This document shows positions 63,780 to 64,000 of a stretch of 64,000 bases of DNA, in pieces. This DNA is from Kushneria phyllosphaerae (GTDB taxonomy: Bacteria; Pseudomonadota; Gammaproteobacteria; Pseudomonadales; Halomonadaceae). Where the stretch lies: the NCBI RefSeq assembly GCF_900312995.1, contig NZ_ONZI01000001.1, positions 1,240,001 through 1,304,000 of the forward strand, read 5' to 3'. The notes under the pieces were generated by a model, which was given only the letters and a program-made list of their open reading frames with translations, was not told the DNA's origin and made no database searches. Both the position numbers and the translations under genes were made by a program. Each line of letters begins with the position of its first letter. Within the stretch, counting starts at the first letter, position 1.

Positions 63780-64000
63780 ATGGGAGATCTGCTGCTCTGG
63801 GTGATGCTGTTTGTGCTGGCGTTTGCCGGCATGGAGTTCGTGGCCTGGTTTACGCATCGCTATATCATGCACGGCTTTCTGTGGTGCTTGCATCGCTCAC
63901 ACCACAGCGAACGCCATGGGCTTTTTGAGCTTAACGATCTGTTTGCGGTCTTTTTTGCACTGCCCTCGGTAGTACTGATCTACAACGGGCTCAATGGCCA
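63780..64000 (+). CDS. crtZ: beta-carotene hydroxylase CrtZ (partial, cut by window end)
   Basis: The first 73 residues of a membrane di-iron hydroxylase that converts beta-carotene to zeaxanthin. The histidine motifs THRYIMHG and LHRSHHSERHG match bacterial CrtZ. It continues past the right edge. Start at 63780 follows GGGAGG. Because it sits 19 bp after ispH, it is probably co-transcribed with the last MEP gene. In many gammaproteobacteria ispH is followed by pilus genes instead. It suggests a zeaxanthin-type yellow-orange pigment. Confidence 0.9.
   Translation, partial: MGDLLLWVMLFVLAFAGMEFVAWFTHRYIMHGFLWCLHRSHHSERHGLFELNDLFAVFFALPSVVLIYNGLNG

Overview
The window reads as a chromosomal stretch of a moderately GC-rich gammaproteobacterium, most like the Halomonadaceae (Halomonas/Kushneria/Chromohalobacter group). 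This is inferred from gene content and order: rplU-rpmA-obgE-proB-rpsT-murJ-ribF-ileS-lspA-fkpB-ispH, a FabY-type ketosynthase, HpxO-type purine catabolism, and a crtZ carotenoid hydroxylase directly after ispH. The last item suggests a pigmented Kushneria-like species, but I cannot name the species from sequence alone. I see no rRNA, transposase, integrase, prophage or CRISPR array. One tRNA gene, Pro(CGG), is present.

Bases 1-18.8 kb form a purine-catabolism region. xdhA-xdhB-xdhC (xanthine dehydrogenase and its Mo-cofactor chaperone) lie divergent to a RutR-like TetR regulator. hpxO (urate hydroxylase), uraH (5-hydroxyisourate hydrolase) and uraD (OHCU decarboxylase) complete xanthine to urate to S-allantoin, and an NCS2 permease imports xanthine or urate. 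Two FdhF/YdeP-like molybdopterin oxidoreductases bracket the region at 14-2308 and 16451-18817. A secreted amidase, an I78 protease-inhibitor lipoprotein, an EAL-HDOD regulator and a GST lie among these genes. A near-palindromic 16-bp site occurs in front of xdhA/tetR, and a related copy in front of the permease, so the TetR protein probably controls both.

From 19 to 31 kb come an emrB-emrA-outer-membrane-channel drug efflux operon, cytochrome b561, a voltage-sensor-like membrane protein, nadE, a MASE3-PAS-GGDEF diguanylate cyclase and a MATE exporter. From 31 to 51 kb follow an outer-membrane barrel protein, ferredoxin, coaD, fabY, dedA, a TrmB-like methyltransferase, an SMR exporter, dacB, dgkA, cynS, a coupled Nudix pair, an AbrB-type permease, an amidohydrolase, glnE, trhO, a D-amino acid aminotransferase, a GAF protein and two metallo-beta-lactamase-fold hydrolases.

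The last 13 kb hold tRNA-Pro and ispB divergent from rplU-rpmA, then obgE-proB-rpsT and the tightly packed murJ-ribF-ileS-lspA-fkpB-ispH-crtZ run, which the window edge cuts. The most unusual observation is in ileS. All four C-terminal zinc-binding cysteines are replaced (Asp, Ser, Ser, Ser) at exactly the expected spacing, and the KMSKS loop reads KQSKS.
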